NCBI GenBank assembly: GCA_019873665.1 | Contig: JAIOAV010000003.1 | Location: forward strand, 46,788-110,787 | Direction: 5' to 3' | Length of the DNA: 64,000 nucleotides | Origin: Chloroflexota bacterium | GTDB lineage: Bacteria > Chloroflexota > Anaerolineae > JAAYEA01 | Shown here: one piece after another, positions 37,422 through 45,651 of the stretch | Numbering within the stretch: the stretch's first letter is position 1 | Layout of the letters: each line of letters begins with the position of its first letter | Notes under the pieces: model-generated | Databases searched by the model: none | The model's input: only the letters and a program-made list of their open reading frames with translations | Told to the model about the DNA's origin: nothing | Made by a program: the position numbers and the translations under genes

Positions 37422-38678
37422 ATGAAGAGGTTTGGCATCGTCGGCGTTGGTGGCTTTGCCGCCACCATTCTGCGCAGCATCCTGACCGTCGAGTCGGAGG
37501 GCGCGGCTCATCTGGAGGCAGCGGTGGTGCGACACCCGGCCAAGTATCCGGACACCGTCAAGCGGCTGGAACAGGAGGGGCGCAGACTCTATCTATCCCT
37601 GACCGAGATGCTGGAAAAGGAGCACGGCCAACTGGACATGGTGGCAATCCCTACCGGCATTCCCTACCACGCCGAGATGACCGTGCAGGCGTTGGAGGCC
37701 GGGCTGGACGTCATCGTGGAAAAGCCGGTCGCGGCGACGGTGCAGGAGGTGGATGCCATCATCGCGGCGGAAAAGCGCACGGGCCATTTCTGCGCCGTTG
37801 GCTACCAGCACATCCACGCGCCCGCCATGCAAACGCTGCGGGAGGAGGTTGAGAACGGGCGGCTGGGCAAGATTCGGCGCATGAAGTGCTTTGCCAACTG
37901 GCCGCGCGGCCGAGTGTACTATGACCGCAATGGCTGGGCCGGAGAGGTCATGTACGATGGCCGCTGGGTGTTGGATGGGCCGGTGACAAACGCACTGGCA
38001 CATTTCTTGCAGAACATGTTCTACCTGCTGGGCGCAGAAACCGCCTGGGATGTGGGCATTGCCACGCTGGAAGGCGAGCTCTATCGCGCCAACGATATCG
38101 CCACGTACGACACGGTGGCCTTGCGCGCGCACATGACCACCGGTGCGGATGTGCTGATCACTCTCAGCCACGTGGTGTGCGAGAATGAAAACCCGATCAT
38201 CGAGATCGAGGCGGAGAACGCAACAGCGCGGTGGACGTTCGATGGCGTCAAGTCGGTCATCCACTACCGCGACGGCACCATCCGCTCGGTGGAGACCCCC
38301 AGCCACGTGGACTTTCACGCCGAGGCGATCCGCGATGGCATCGCGGTCGCGGAGGGTCGGCGCCTCCGCCCGCGCGCCACGCCCACGAACAGCCGCCTGC
38401 ACGTCTTGGCCGTTGATCTGGCCTTCGAGTCCTGCGAGGGGATCCACGAGATCCCGCAGCGCTATCGCAAAGCTGTGACGCTGCCAAATGGCGACCACCG
38501 GGTGGAAGTGCCAGGCATGGAAGAGGCGGTGCGTCGCTCCTTTGCTGAGTTCAAGCTCTTTTCCGAGTTGGGCCTGCCGTGGGCGCATGCGGCGCGACCT
38601 GTGTCGGGAAGCGATTACGTTTCCTTCCCGCAGTCGCCGAAACTGCGGGCCGAACTGGCCAAGCTTTCGGCCAAATAG
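37422..38678 (+). CDS. Gfo/Idh/MocA-family oxidoreductase
   Basis: 418 residues. The NAD(P) loop is FGIVGVGGFAATIL at 4-17, and the sugar-binding lysine motif is VIVEKPVAATV. The C-terminal domain is longer than usual and ends in a Pro-rich segment. The expected Asp-x-x-x-His of the second domain may be represented by LDGPVTNALAHF. GAGAGGAGGG lies before the ATG. It starts an operon with a GH4 glycosidase 24 bp downstream and an amidase, so it probably oxidises a sugar unit released or changed by GH4. Substrate unknown. Confidence 0.92.
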   Translation: MKRFGIVGVGGFAATILRSILTVESEGAAHLEAAVVRHPAKYPDTVKRLEQEGRRLYLSLTEMLEKEHGQLDMVAIPTGIPYHAEMTVQALEAGLDVIVEKPVAATVQEVDAIIAAEKRTGHFCAVGYQHIHAPAMQTLREEVENGRLGKIRRMKCFANWPRGRVYYDRNGWAGEVMYDGRWVLDGPVTNALAHFLQNMFYLLGAETAWDVGIATLEGELYRANDIATYDTVALRAHMTTGADVLITLSHVVCENENPIIEIEAENATARWTFDGVKSVIHYRDGTIRSVETPSHVDFHAEAIRDGIAVAEGRRLRPRATPTNSRLHVLAVDLAFESCEGIHEIPQRYRKAVTLPNGDHRVEVPGMEEAVRRSFAEFKLFSELGLPWAHAARPVSGSDYVSFPQSPKLRAELAKLSAK

Positions 38679-38702
38679 CGGAACATGGAAGGGGTTAGGA
38701 CC

Positions 38703-40094
38703 ATGAAAAAGCATCATCCTACATCGCCCATTGAGCTCAAGATCGCCTACATCGGCGGCGGCAGCCGCGGCTGGGCCCGCAAGTTGATGATTGACCTGGC
38801 GAAATGCCCGGACCTGACGGGCGAGGTATGGCTGTACGACATTGACATGGAATCGGCCCGACTTAACGAGCAGTTAGGCAACTGGATGCAAGACAAGCCC
38901 GGCGTCGTGTCCAGATGGCGCTATCACGCCGAGGAGAGCCTGACCAAGTCGTTGCAGGACGCCGACTTTGTCGTGCTCTCGATCCAGCCGGGCACGTTGG
39001 AGATCATGGGGCAGAATCTGGCGATTGCCGCCAAGTACGGGCTCTACTTTCCTGTGGGAGACACCACCGGCGCGCCGGGCCTGGTGCGGGGGCTTTTCTC
39101 GGCTATCACCTACGCCGGCTTTGCCCGCGCTATCGCCGAGCACTGCCCTAAGGCATGGCTGATCAACTATACAAACCCGATGACGATCTGCACGAGGACC
39201 CTCACCAAGGTAGCGCCCCAACTCAAGGTGTTCGGCTGCTGCCACGAAGTGTTCAGCTCGCAGGAGATGCTGGCGCAGATCGCCATGCAGTATCTGGGTC
39301 TCGAGGCGGTGCCGCCGCGCCACGAGATCGAGGTGAACGTTACCGGCATTAACCACTTTACGTGGATCGACCGCGCCACCTATAAAGGACATGATCTGCT
39401 CGCGCTGCTGCGAGAGCATGTGAACAAGCCCGGGGTGATCCGCGAATACACGATGGCGGAAGTGCTAGAGAAGAAGAACTGGTTCCACAATGCCGATCAG
39501 GTCAAACTGGCGCTTTTCCAGCGGTACGGAGCGCTGGCAGCGGCTGGCGACCGTCATCTGGTCGAGTTCGTCCACGGCTTTATCACCTCACCGGAAGAAC
39601 TGGGGCGCTGGGGCGTGGTACAGACGCCCATCGAGTATCGCCTGGCACGCTGGGCCAAAGCGCCGCAACAGACGCGCGACCTCATGGCCGGCAAGATTCC
39701 CTTTGATCTGCCCGATACCGGTGAGGAAGGCGTCTTGCAGATGTGCGCGATTCTCGGCCTTGGCGACCTCATAACCAACGTTAACCTGCCGAACATCGGA
39801 CAGATCCCCAATCTGCCGCTGGATGCCGTCGTGGAGACCAATGCTCATTTTAGCCGCGACAGCGTTCGTCCGCTTACCGCGGGGCCGCTGCCAGCCGGCA
39901 TCTGGGGACTTGTTGCGCCGCACGTGAACAACCAGGAGATGATCGTGGAGGCAGCGCTGACCGGAGACCAGGACCTCGCTTTCCGGGCGGTCATGAACGA
40001 TCCGACAACAGTGCTGCCCATTGACAAAGCGTGGCAGATGTTCCGCGAGATGCTGCAGGCTTCCCGGGCATACCTGCCCGGCTGGAACATCTAG
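38703..40094 (+). CDS. Glycoside hydrolase family 4 (NAD-dependent alpha-galactosidase/glucuronidase-like)
   Basis: A 463-residue GH4 enzyme. These use NAD, Mn and a redox-elimination mechanism. The Rossmann start is KIAYIGGGSRGWARKLM; further family features are LYDIDMESARL, LINYTNPM, the metal-binding cysteine/histidine in GCCHEVFSS, and NVTGINHFTWI. The CHE form and the lack of an obvious 6-phosphate pocket favour an unphosphorylated substrate (alpha-galactoside or alpha-glucuronide branch), but this is inference. The start is ATG 38703 after a GGAAGGGGTTAGGA purine run. Cytoplasmic; second gene of the operon. Confidence 0.93.
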   Translation: MKKHHPTSPIELKIAYIGGGSRGWARKLMIDLAKCPDLTGEVWLYDIDMESARLNEQLGNWMQDKPGVVSRWRYHAEESLTKSLQDADFVVLSIQPGTLEIMGQNLAIAAKYGLYFPVGDTTGAPGLVRGLFSAITYAGFARAIAEHCPKAWLINYTNPMTICTRTLTKVAPQLKVFGCCHEVFSSQEMLAQIAMQYLGLEAVPPRHEIEVNVTGINHFTWIDRATYKGHDLLALLREHVNKPGVIREYTMAEVLEKKNWFHNADQVKLALFQRYGALAAAGDRHLVEFVHGFITSPEELGRWGVVQTPIEYRLARWAKAPQQTRDLMAGKIPFDLPDTGEEGVLQMCAILGLGDLITNVNLPNIGQIPNLPLDAVVETNAHFSRDSVRPLTAGPLPAGIWGLVAPHVNNQEMIVEAALTGDQDLAFRAVMNDPTTVLPIDKAWQMFREMLQASRAYLPGWNI

Positions 40095-40151
40095 CGACGA
40101 TCAAGCAACTGAGATGTTAGTGTGGGGTTCTACCAGGCAAAGGAGGGACGG

Positions 40152-41060
40152 ATGAAGCGCGTCTCGCGCGATATCGTCTATACCGAACACAGCCGCTTCA
40201 ATGCCCCCTCGCTGTTCGTCGAGCCGGGAGAAGTGTTCCAGGCCGAGACCGAGTTGTGCAGCGGTGCGTGGCTCCGCTCCGTCGAGGACCGCTGGTCGCC
40301 GGAAAAGAGCACGGGGCCTAACCCGGCCGTCTGCATTGGCGTGCAGGGCGCGGTGCCAGGACAGGTGCTGGGGGTCAAGATCCACGAGATCGTCCCCGAC
40401 GACGTCGGTTATACCGGCTTTGCGCCAGGCAACAACCCCTTTCCCGACTGGATCCGCCGCCAAGAGTGGGGCATTGTGACGAAAACGGTGGCGATCCGCG
40501 ACGACTTTGTCGAGTGGAGCGCTCAGCTCAAGCTGCCGACCAAGCCGATGCTCGGCGTGGTCGGGGTCGCGCCGGCACGGGAGGTCTATAGCAACGCCTG
40601 GCCGGGCAAGCACGGCGGCAATATGGATGCACAGGAGGTGGCCGCTGGCGCGACTGTTTACCTGCCGGTGAATGTGCCTGGCGCGTTGCTTCATGTCGGC
40701 GACATGCACGCCATCCAGGGGGATGGGGAGATCACCTGCGGTGGCGGCATTGAATGCCGCGGCGTCGCCACGCTCTCGGTGGAGTTGCTGCCCAAGCCGA
40801 CGCGCATGATGTGGCCGCGCATTGTGAACGCGACGCACCTGATGACCATCGGCTGCGCGCGGCCCGCGGAGGATGCCTTTCGCATTGCGGTGGAGCAACT
40901 GATCTACTGGTTGGCTGATGCATACGAGATGGACGAGCGAGAGGCTTTCCTGTTGCTGGGCCAGGTTCTAGAAGCGCGCTGTACCCAATTCGTGGATCCG
41001 TTATATACTTATGTGGCCAAGATCCGACGGGAATACCTCCCGGCAGGTCTGCGCTTCTGA
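40152..41060 (+). CDS. Acetamidase/formamidase-family protein
   Basis: A 302-residue FmdA/AmdA-type hydrolase. Typical pieces are PSLFVEPGEVFQAET, STGPNPAVCIGVQGAVPGQVLGVKI, the GKHGGNMD metal-site region, NVPGALLHVGDMHAIQGDGEI, and GVATLSVELLPKP. Such enzymes release ammonia from formamide, acetamide or related amides. Its place after GH4 and an oxidoreductase is unexplained; it could deformylate or deamidate a sugar derivative. AGGAGG lies five bases before ATG 40152; an in-frame start at 40122 is weaker. Confidence 0.92.
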   Translation: MKRVSRDIVYTEHSRFNAPSLFVEPGEVFQAETELCSGAWLRSVEDRWSPEKSTGPNPAVCIGVQGAVPGQVLGVKIHEIVPDDVGYTGFAPGNNPFPDWIRRQEWGIVTKTVAIRDDFVEWSAQLKLPTKPMLGVVGVAPAREVYSNAWPGKHGGNMDAQEVAAGATVYLPVNVPGALLHVGDMHAIQGDGEITCGGGIECRGVATLSVELLPKPTRMMWPRIVNATHLMTIGCARPAEDAFRIAVEQLIYWLADAYEMDEREAFLLLGQVLEARCTQFVDPLYTYVAKIRREYLPAGLRF

Positions 41061-41137
41061 GCGCCTGGCAGAGCGCATCATATTAGATAGAGCGGCGTCG
41101 GCATTCCAGGCTCACATTCCACCCAAAAGGAGGACAG

Positions 41138-41699
41138 ATGGAAAAGATCTGGGAGCGGGTTCTGCGAATCATCAAGCTGGACAAGACCGTCTTCAGCGAG
41201 ATCGAACACGACGAGTCGGCGACAGCCGAAGCGCTCATCATCGTCGTGGTCACGGGCTTTCTTTCCGCCATTGGACAGGGCATCGGCAGCGACACGGGCT
41301 TCTTCGGCGCGTTCATCGGCTCGTTTCTCTCCAGCATCTTGATCAGCTGGATCCTCTGGTCTGCTCACCTTGTGGATCGGCACCAGCGTCTTCGGCGGCG
41401 ATGCAGACCTGGGCGAAATGCTGCGCGTGATCGGCTATGCTACTGCGCCGCGCCTGCTTGGCTTCTTCTCGTTCATCCCGTGCGTGGGGTGGATCGTCGC
41501 GCTCGCTGGCGCTATCCTCAGCTTGATCGCCGCGTTCTTTGCGATCCGCGAGGGGCTCGACCTGGATGATGCCAAAGCCATAGCGACGGCCATCATCGGC
41601 TGGGTGATCGCCTTTGTGATCCAACTGGTGATCACCGCCCTCTTTGCGGGCGCCGCACTCACCGTGGGAACGATCTTTGGCGCGCTGACGGGGCGGTAG
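41138..41699 (+). pseudogene. YIP1-family membrane protein interrupted by a frameshift
   Basis: The first frame (from ATG 41138) encodes an N-terminal cytoplasmic part and a transmembrane helix ending LISWILWSA. Near 41365 the family sequence continues in the next frame as LTLWIGTSVFGGDADLGEMLRVIGYATAPRLLG and three more helices, ending at 41699 in GALTGR. Reading TCTGCTCACC as TCTGCGCTCACC (two bases lost), or dropping one base, restores a 187-residue YIP1 protein with W-S-A-L-T-L-W at the joint. Either a real lesion or an assembly error; no poly-base run is present to suggest slippage. The gene is flanked by a good ribosome site (AAAAGGAGG) and a strong terminator, so it was recently functional. 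Confidence 0.8.
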
Positions 41700-41731
41700 C
41701 GTCCACCGCTTACAGGCGGTTCTGCAGGCCG

Positions 41732-41769
41732 AAAGGCTGCGCATTTTGGCGAAACGCGCAGCCTTTTTT
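41732..41769 (+). terminator. Intrinsic terminator after the YIP1 gene
   Basis: AAAGGCTGCGC-loop-GCGCAGCC followed by TTTTTT. Confidence 0.9.
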
Positions 41770-41778
41770 CGTGCTCTC

Positions 41779-41807
41779 TTGTCAAGAGATGGGGAGTGTG
41801 CTATACT
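41779..41807 (+). promoter_or_regulatory. Promoter of the phosphofructokinase gene
   Basis: TTGTCA (41779-41784) - 17 bp - TATACT (41802-41807), with TGC before the -10 box; about 60 bp before the ATG. Confidence 0.75.
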
Positions 41808-41867
41808 CCGCGCTGGCATCTGTTATGCCGGGGCTTGGATAGACTGAATCAGAGTGGAGGAGCATCA

Positions 41868-43073
41868 ATGAGTGCGAAAGCAAACCTGGTCGTTGGGCAG
41901 GGCGGCGGCCCGACCGCAGTCATCAACAACAGCCTTCTCGGCGTGATCCATGAGGCGATGGCGCAGGACAATGTCGGCGAGATATACGGCATGGTGGGCG
42001 GCATCGAGGGGTTCATGCACCAGCAGCTAGTGGACCTGCGCCGCCAGCGCAAGGAAGCTCTGGAGGGGCTGCGGCAAACCCCTGGCGCCGCGCTGGGCAC
42101 GTGTCGCTACAAGCCGAAAGAGAGCGACCTAGAGCGGATTTTGGAGGTGCTACGCGCCCATGAGATCCGCTACTTTTTTTACATCGGTGGCAACGACTCG
42201 GCCACCATCGTGCACCGCCTGAACGAATTCGCCAAGACGGTCAACTATGAACTGCACGCCATCGCGGTCCCCAAGACCGTGGACAACGACCTGGTCGGCA
42301 CAGATCATTGCCCGGGCTATGGGAGCGGCGCGCGCTTTGTGGCAGCCGCCTTACGCAACACCGGGCGCGATACGGAAGCGATGGGCAAGTATGGCCCCAT
42401 CCGCCTGATGGAGATCATGGGCCGCAATGCCGGGTGGCTCACCGCCGCGACAGCGCTGGCCCGGCAGGAGGAGCGGGATGCGCCACATCTCGTGTACGTG
42501 CCGGAGCGCCCTGTTACACTGGATCAGATCGTAGAGGACACCCGCAGAGTGTACGAGACACTCGGCTTTGCGGTGCTTGCCGTCAGCGAGGGCACGGTTG
42601 ATCCCAGCGGCAAAACAGTAGGCGAGGAGTTCGCGCCGGTGGAGGTGGATGGCTTTGGGCACAGGCGCAAGGGCGGCGTCACGCAGTACCTGCAAGTTGT
42701 GTTGAGCGAACGACTGGGCGTGGCAGTGCGCCTGGATAACCCCTACTACCTGCAACGCTCCTTCTCGGAGCTTGCTTCCCCAGTAGACCAGCAGGAGGCG
42801 TATATGGTAGGCCGCAAGGCAGTGGCTGCGGCGGTGAGCGGCGAGTGCGGCAAGATGGTCACGCTCGTCCGCGAGCCGGGAGCCACTTACCGATGCGCCA
42901 CCGGCCTGATTGATGTGGCGCTGGTGGCTGACAAGGAGCGCAAGCTGCCGTCCGACTGGATGAACGAGGCGGGCAACTTTCCCACCCAGGCATTCCTCGA
43001 TTACGCCCGTCCGCTCATCGGCGGACCGCTCATGCCGCACAGCCGTCTCGATCTAACGATCATCGGCAAGTAA
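41868..43073 (+). CDS. 6-phosphofructokinase, probably PPi-dependent
   Basis: 401 residues of the PfkA superfamily. The phosphate-donor loop starts VGQGGGPTAVINNS. GGNDSATIVH (where ATP enzymes have GGDGS) and VPKTVDNDL (Lys in place of the Gly of ATP enzymes) are the two marks of pyrophosphate-type phosphofructokinases. The substrate site MEIMGRNAGWL is conserved. It would interconvert fructose 6-phosphate and fructose 1,6-bisphosphate reversibly with PPi in glycolysis or gluconeogenesis. GGAGGAG lies before ATG 41868. It stands alone between a promoter and a terminator. Confidence 0.92.
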   Translation: MSAKANLVVGQGGGPTAVINNSLLGVIHEAMAQDNVGEIYGMVGGIEGFMHQQLVDLRRQRKEALEGLRQTPGAALGTCRYKPKESDLERILEVLRAHEIRYFFYIGGNDSATIVHRLNEFAKTVNYELHAIAVPKTVDNDLVGTDHCPGYGSGARFVAAALRNTGRDTEAMGKYGPIRLMEIMGRNAGWLTAATALARQEERDAPHLVYVPERPVTLDQIVEDTRRVYETLGFAVLAVSEGTVDPSGKTVGEEFAPVEVDGFGHRRKGGVTQYLQVVLSERLGVAVRLDNPYYLQRSFSELASPVDQQEAYMVGRKAVAAAVSGECGKMVTLVREPGATYRCATGLIDVALVADKERKLPSDWMNEAGNFPTQAFLDYARPLIGGPLMPHSRLDLTIIGK

Positions 43074-43075
43074 CG

Positions 43076-43112
43076 AAAAAAGAGCCGAGCGGCTCGCCGC
43101 TCGGCTCTTTTT
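43076..43112. terminator. Bidirectional intrinsic terminator between convergent genes
   Basis: AAAAGAGCCGAGCGG-CTCG-CCGCTCGGCTCTTTTT, symmetric with A and T runs on both sides; serves the phosphofructokinase gene (plus) and the epimerase-like gene (minus). Confidence 0.9.
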
Positions 43113-43121
43113 GATCCTTCC

Positions 43122-44180
43122 CTAGCCTGCCATCTCGCCGGCGAGCGATGCCGCGTCCGGCAATACGCCGATCTCCAGACGGAGCTCAACCTTCTCTCCC
43201 GGCTCAAGAAAGCGCAGGATGCCACGCTCGCGGTCTCGAGCCCGCCCCTCCACCCAGCAGTTGGCCGGCTCCAGGCCGAGCACGTACATCCCCTGCTGCA
43301 TCATCTTCCACTCGATCATATGCGGCAGCTCTGCCAGACGAAAGCGGACGTACGCCCCAAGCTGCAACGTCGGATTCACCAACGTCGCCCGCGCATAGCC
43401 CTCCTTGTCCGGCCGCGGCAAGTGATAAAAGACCTGCTCCGGATACTCAGCCCGCGGTGGCGAGAAGCGGTTGTATTCCGCCAACCCCTTGGCAGCCTCC
43501 GCGTCGCGCGGTCGCACCTCCGAAGCGATGCGCAGCTCGCTCTCCGCGCTGAGGAGCGGAAAGCCAAAATTGCAGTGGTAGAGAAGCTGATATGGCGTGC
43601 GCGCCACCCCCTGGTTCTCCAGCGTATCCTCGATAAAGATGGTGTTGCCGCCTAGCCACGCCCAGATACGCCGCCGCAGCAGCAGATTCGCGCCAAAGAT
43701 GATGGCGTGCCGCACCTGCCCTTCGACCCACAGGCGGTATTCGTCTCCCTCCCATGTGCCGCCGTAGCCGATGTGACTGGCGGGCGTGTTGGATAGCCGC
43801 CCGTGCAGCGGCAGCTCCTCACCATCATCCACATTCGGCGAGCCGACGTTATCCGGCCCACAACCCACCACCAGGCCGCCATGAAAGGCGCGCAGGAACC
43901 CGGCGGCACCCTTGTCATCATAGGCGGCCGGATGCGGGATGCCTACCGAGGATTGCCAACTGATGGGACGACCATTGTGCACGGCGTAACCGATATCCAT
44001 GCCGCGATCCAGCAACACGTCAAAGGTCAATCCGCTGCCGGTGTGGAACTGCGCGACGCGCACGCCGCGAGCCACGCCATCATCCAGCACAACGCGCCGC
44101 ACGCCACCTATCACCTCTATATCGGGCGCAAGTCGGGCCAGCTCCTGTCGGGTAAAGGACTTGCCATACAGAGTCGCCAT
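43122..44180 (-). CDS. Aldose 1-epimerase-like protein (DUF4432 type)
   Basis: A 352-residue galactose-mutarotase-fold protein. Recognisable parts are FDVLLDRGMDIGYAVHNGRPISWQS, GLVVGCGPDNVG, LPLHGRLSNTPAS with the likely catalytic His, FIEDTLENQG, and LLYHCNFGFPLL with the second His. These beta-sandwich proteins interconvert alpha and beta anomers or bind sugars. It starts at ATG 44180 with AAGGAGG upstream, placed after the terminator that closes the rhamnose/PDH operon, and ends at the shared bidirectional terminator. A deoxysugar mutarotase role fits the neighbourhood but is inferred. Confidence 0.88.
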   Translation of the reverse strand: MATLYGKSFTRQELARLAPDIEVIGGVRRVVLDDGVARGVRVAQFHTGSGLTFDVLLDRGMDIGYAVHNGRPISWQSSVGIPHPAAYDDKGAAGFLRAFHGGLVVGCGPDNVGSPNVDDGEELPLHGRLSNTPASHIGYGGTWEGDEYRLWVEGQVRHAIIFGANLLLRRRIWAWLGGNTIFIEDTLENQGVARTPYQLLYHCNFGFPLLSAESELRIASEVRPRDAEAAKGLAEYNRFSPPRAEYPEQVFYHLPRPDKEGYARATLVNPTLQLGAYVRFRLAELPHMIEWKMMQQGMYVLGLEPANCWVEGRARDRERGILRFLEPGEKVELRLEIGVLPDAASLAGEMAG

Positions 44181-44200
44181 CGCTGCCTCCTTGAGATACG

Positions 44201-44237
44201 AAAAGCCCCAAGCAGTGTGATGTCCACTGCTTGGGGC
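44201..44237 (-). terminator. Intrinsic terminator closing the rhamnose/PDH operon
   Basis: Minus strand GCCCCAAGCAGTG-loop-CACTGCTTGGGGC followed by TTTT, seven bases past the E2 stop; 13 bp perfect stem. Confidence 0.92.
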
Positions 44238-44243
44238 CACGGT

Positions 44244-45620
44244 TCACGCCAAAAGCAGATAAGGCTGCTCCACGTACTGCTTGATCCGCTGCAAGAAGCG
44301 AGCTGCCGGCGCGCCATCTACTAGACGATGATCGAATGTGAGGCTGAGCCACATCAGCGAGCGAATGCAGAGCTGCCCGTTAACCACCGCCGGTCGCTGG
44401 GCGATCCGCCCCACGCCCAGGATAGCTACCTCGGGCAGGTTGATGATCGGCGTGAAAGCGTCAATCTCGAACATGCCCAGGTTCGTGATCGTCAGGTGGC
44501 CCCCGGTGAGGTCATCCGGCAACGATTTGCCGTCCCGCGCGCGCGCGACGAGCTCGCGCAGATCGCGCGCTACTTCTTTCAGGCTGCGCGTATCGGCGTT
44601 GCGGATCACCGGCACCAGCAGGCCGCGCGGCGTGTCCACCGCCACGCCGATGTGCACCTCTTCGAGCTGGCGGATCTCGGCGTGCCCGCTCTCCTGCACC
44701 AGCCGGGCGTTCATATAGGGAATGTCGCGCAGCGCCCTGGCGCACACCTTGACCAGCAGGTCATTGTAGCCGATATTGAACCCCAGTTCGTCTGCCAGCG
44801 CCGCTTTGAGCTGTTCCCGCAACGCCACGAACGCCGTCGCATCCACCTCCATCGTGAGCGTTACAGGCGCGGTCGTCTGGTGGCTTTCCGCCATCCGCCG
44901 CGCGATGATGCCACGCAAGCCAGTGAGCGGCACGGGGGCAGGCGCTACAGCGGGCGCCGGCGCAGCAACCGCTGGCTCTGGCACAGGCGCGATTGCAGGT
45001 CTCTCTCTCGCTTGCAGTGCACGCTGCACATCCTCCTGCGTGATCCGGCCGCTAACGCCGGTACCCTGGATGGTTGCCAGGTCGAGGCCCGCTTCCGCTG
45101 CCATCTTGCGCGCTACCGGCGTTGCCTTGGGCTGCGCTTCTAGCCAAGCGATCACATCCTTTTCCTCAATACGGCCGGAAGGACCACTGCCGGTCACATC
45201 GGCGAGATCAATCCCCTCCTCTTTGGCGCGCCGTCGGGCACGCGGCGAAGCAAAGATGCGAGCCGGCGCGGTGGCAGGTGCCGCGCCCTCCGCCGATGGC
45301 TCCCTCTCCTCCTCGATGGGGACCCGTCCGGCCACTGGCGCGCCGGCTGGCGCACCGGGCACATATCCAGAGATATCCTCGTCCGGCCCAGCGATCAACG
45401 CCACCACCGTCAACACCGGCAGCTTTGTGCCGGCATCATACAGGATGCGACGTAGCACGCCACGCCCCGGGGATTCCACATCGAGCGCCGCCTTGTCCGA
45501 CTCGAGTTGAAAGAGAGGATCGCCCTTACGCACCGTATCGCCCTCTTTCTTGTACCACTCGAGGATCGTGCCTTCTTCCATCGTTTGGCCCAACTTGGGC
45601 ATAATGACTTCGACAACCAT
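44244..45620 (-). CDS. Dihydrolipoamide acyltransferase (E2) with two E3/E1-binding domains
   Basis: 458 residues. The lipoyl domain (1-78) has the lipoylation site at Lys43 in ESDKAAL. Two separate peripheral-subunit-binding domains follow: residues 122-160 (FASPRARRRAKEEGIDLADV) and 166-202 (ATPVARKMAAEAGLDLATI). One is usual. A Pro/Ala linker at about 205-231 leads to the catalytic core (232-458) with the active-site motif TFDHRLVDGA near the end. It takes the acyl group from E1 to CoA. Fused E1 lies 31 bp upstream and E3 at 54893-56302, at the other end of the same array. Pyruvate is the most likely substrate; acetoin or branched-chain types cannot be excluded. Confidence 0.94.
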   Translation of the reverse strand: MVVEVIMPKLGQTMEEGTILEWYKKEGDTVRKGDPLFQLESDKAALDVESPGRGVLRRILYDAGTKLPVLTVVALIAGPDEDISGYVPGAPAGAPVAGRVPIEEEREPSAEGAAPATAPARIFASPRARRRAKEEGIDLADVTGSGPSGRIEEKDVIAWLEAQPKATPVARKMAAEAGLDLATIQGTGVSGRITQEDVQRALQARERPAIAPVPEPAVAAPAPAVAPAPVPLTGLRGIIARRMAESHQTTAPVTLTMEVDATAFVALREQLKAALADELGFNIGYNDLLVKVCARALRDIPYMNARLVQESGHAEIRQLEEVHIGVAVDTPRGLLVPVIRNADTRSLKEVARDLRELVARARDGKSLPDDLTGGHLTITNLGMFEIDAFTPIINLPEVAILGVGRIAQRPAVVNGQLCIRSLMWLSLTFDHRLVDGAPAARFLQRIKQYVEQPYLLLA

Positions 45621-45651
45621 AACGCCTCCCGTAGCGGCAAGCTCGATAGTT

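Noticed and set aside
24690..41060. Reading the plus-strand accessory region as a genomic island or prophage.
   Set aside because: No integrase, transposase, phage gene, direct repeats or tRNA-end duplication was found; codon and base use look like the rest of the window.
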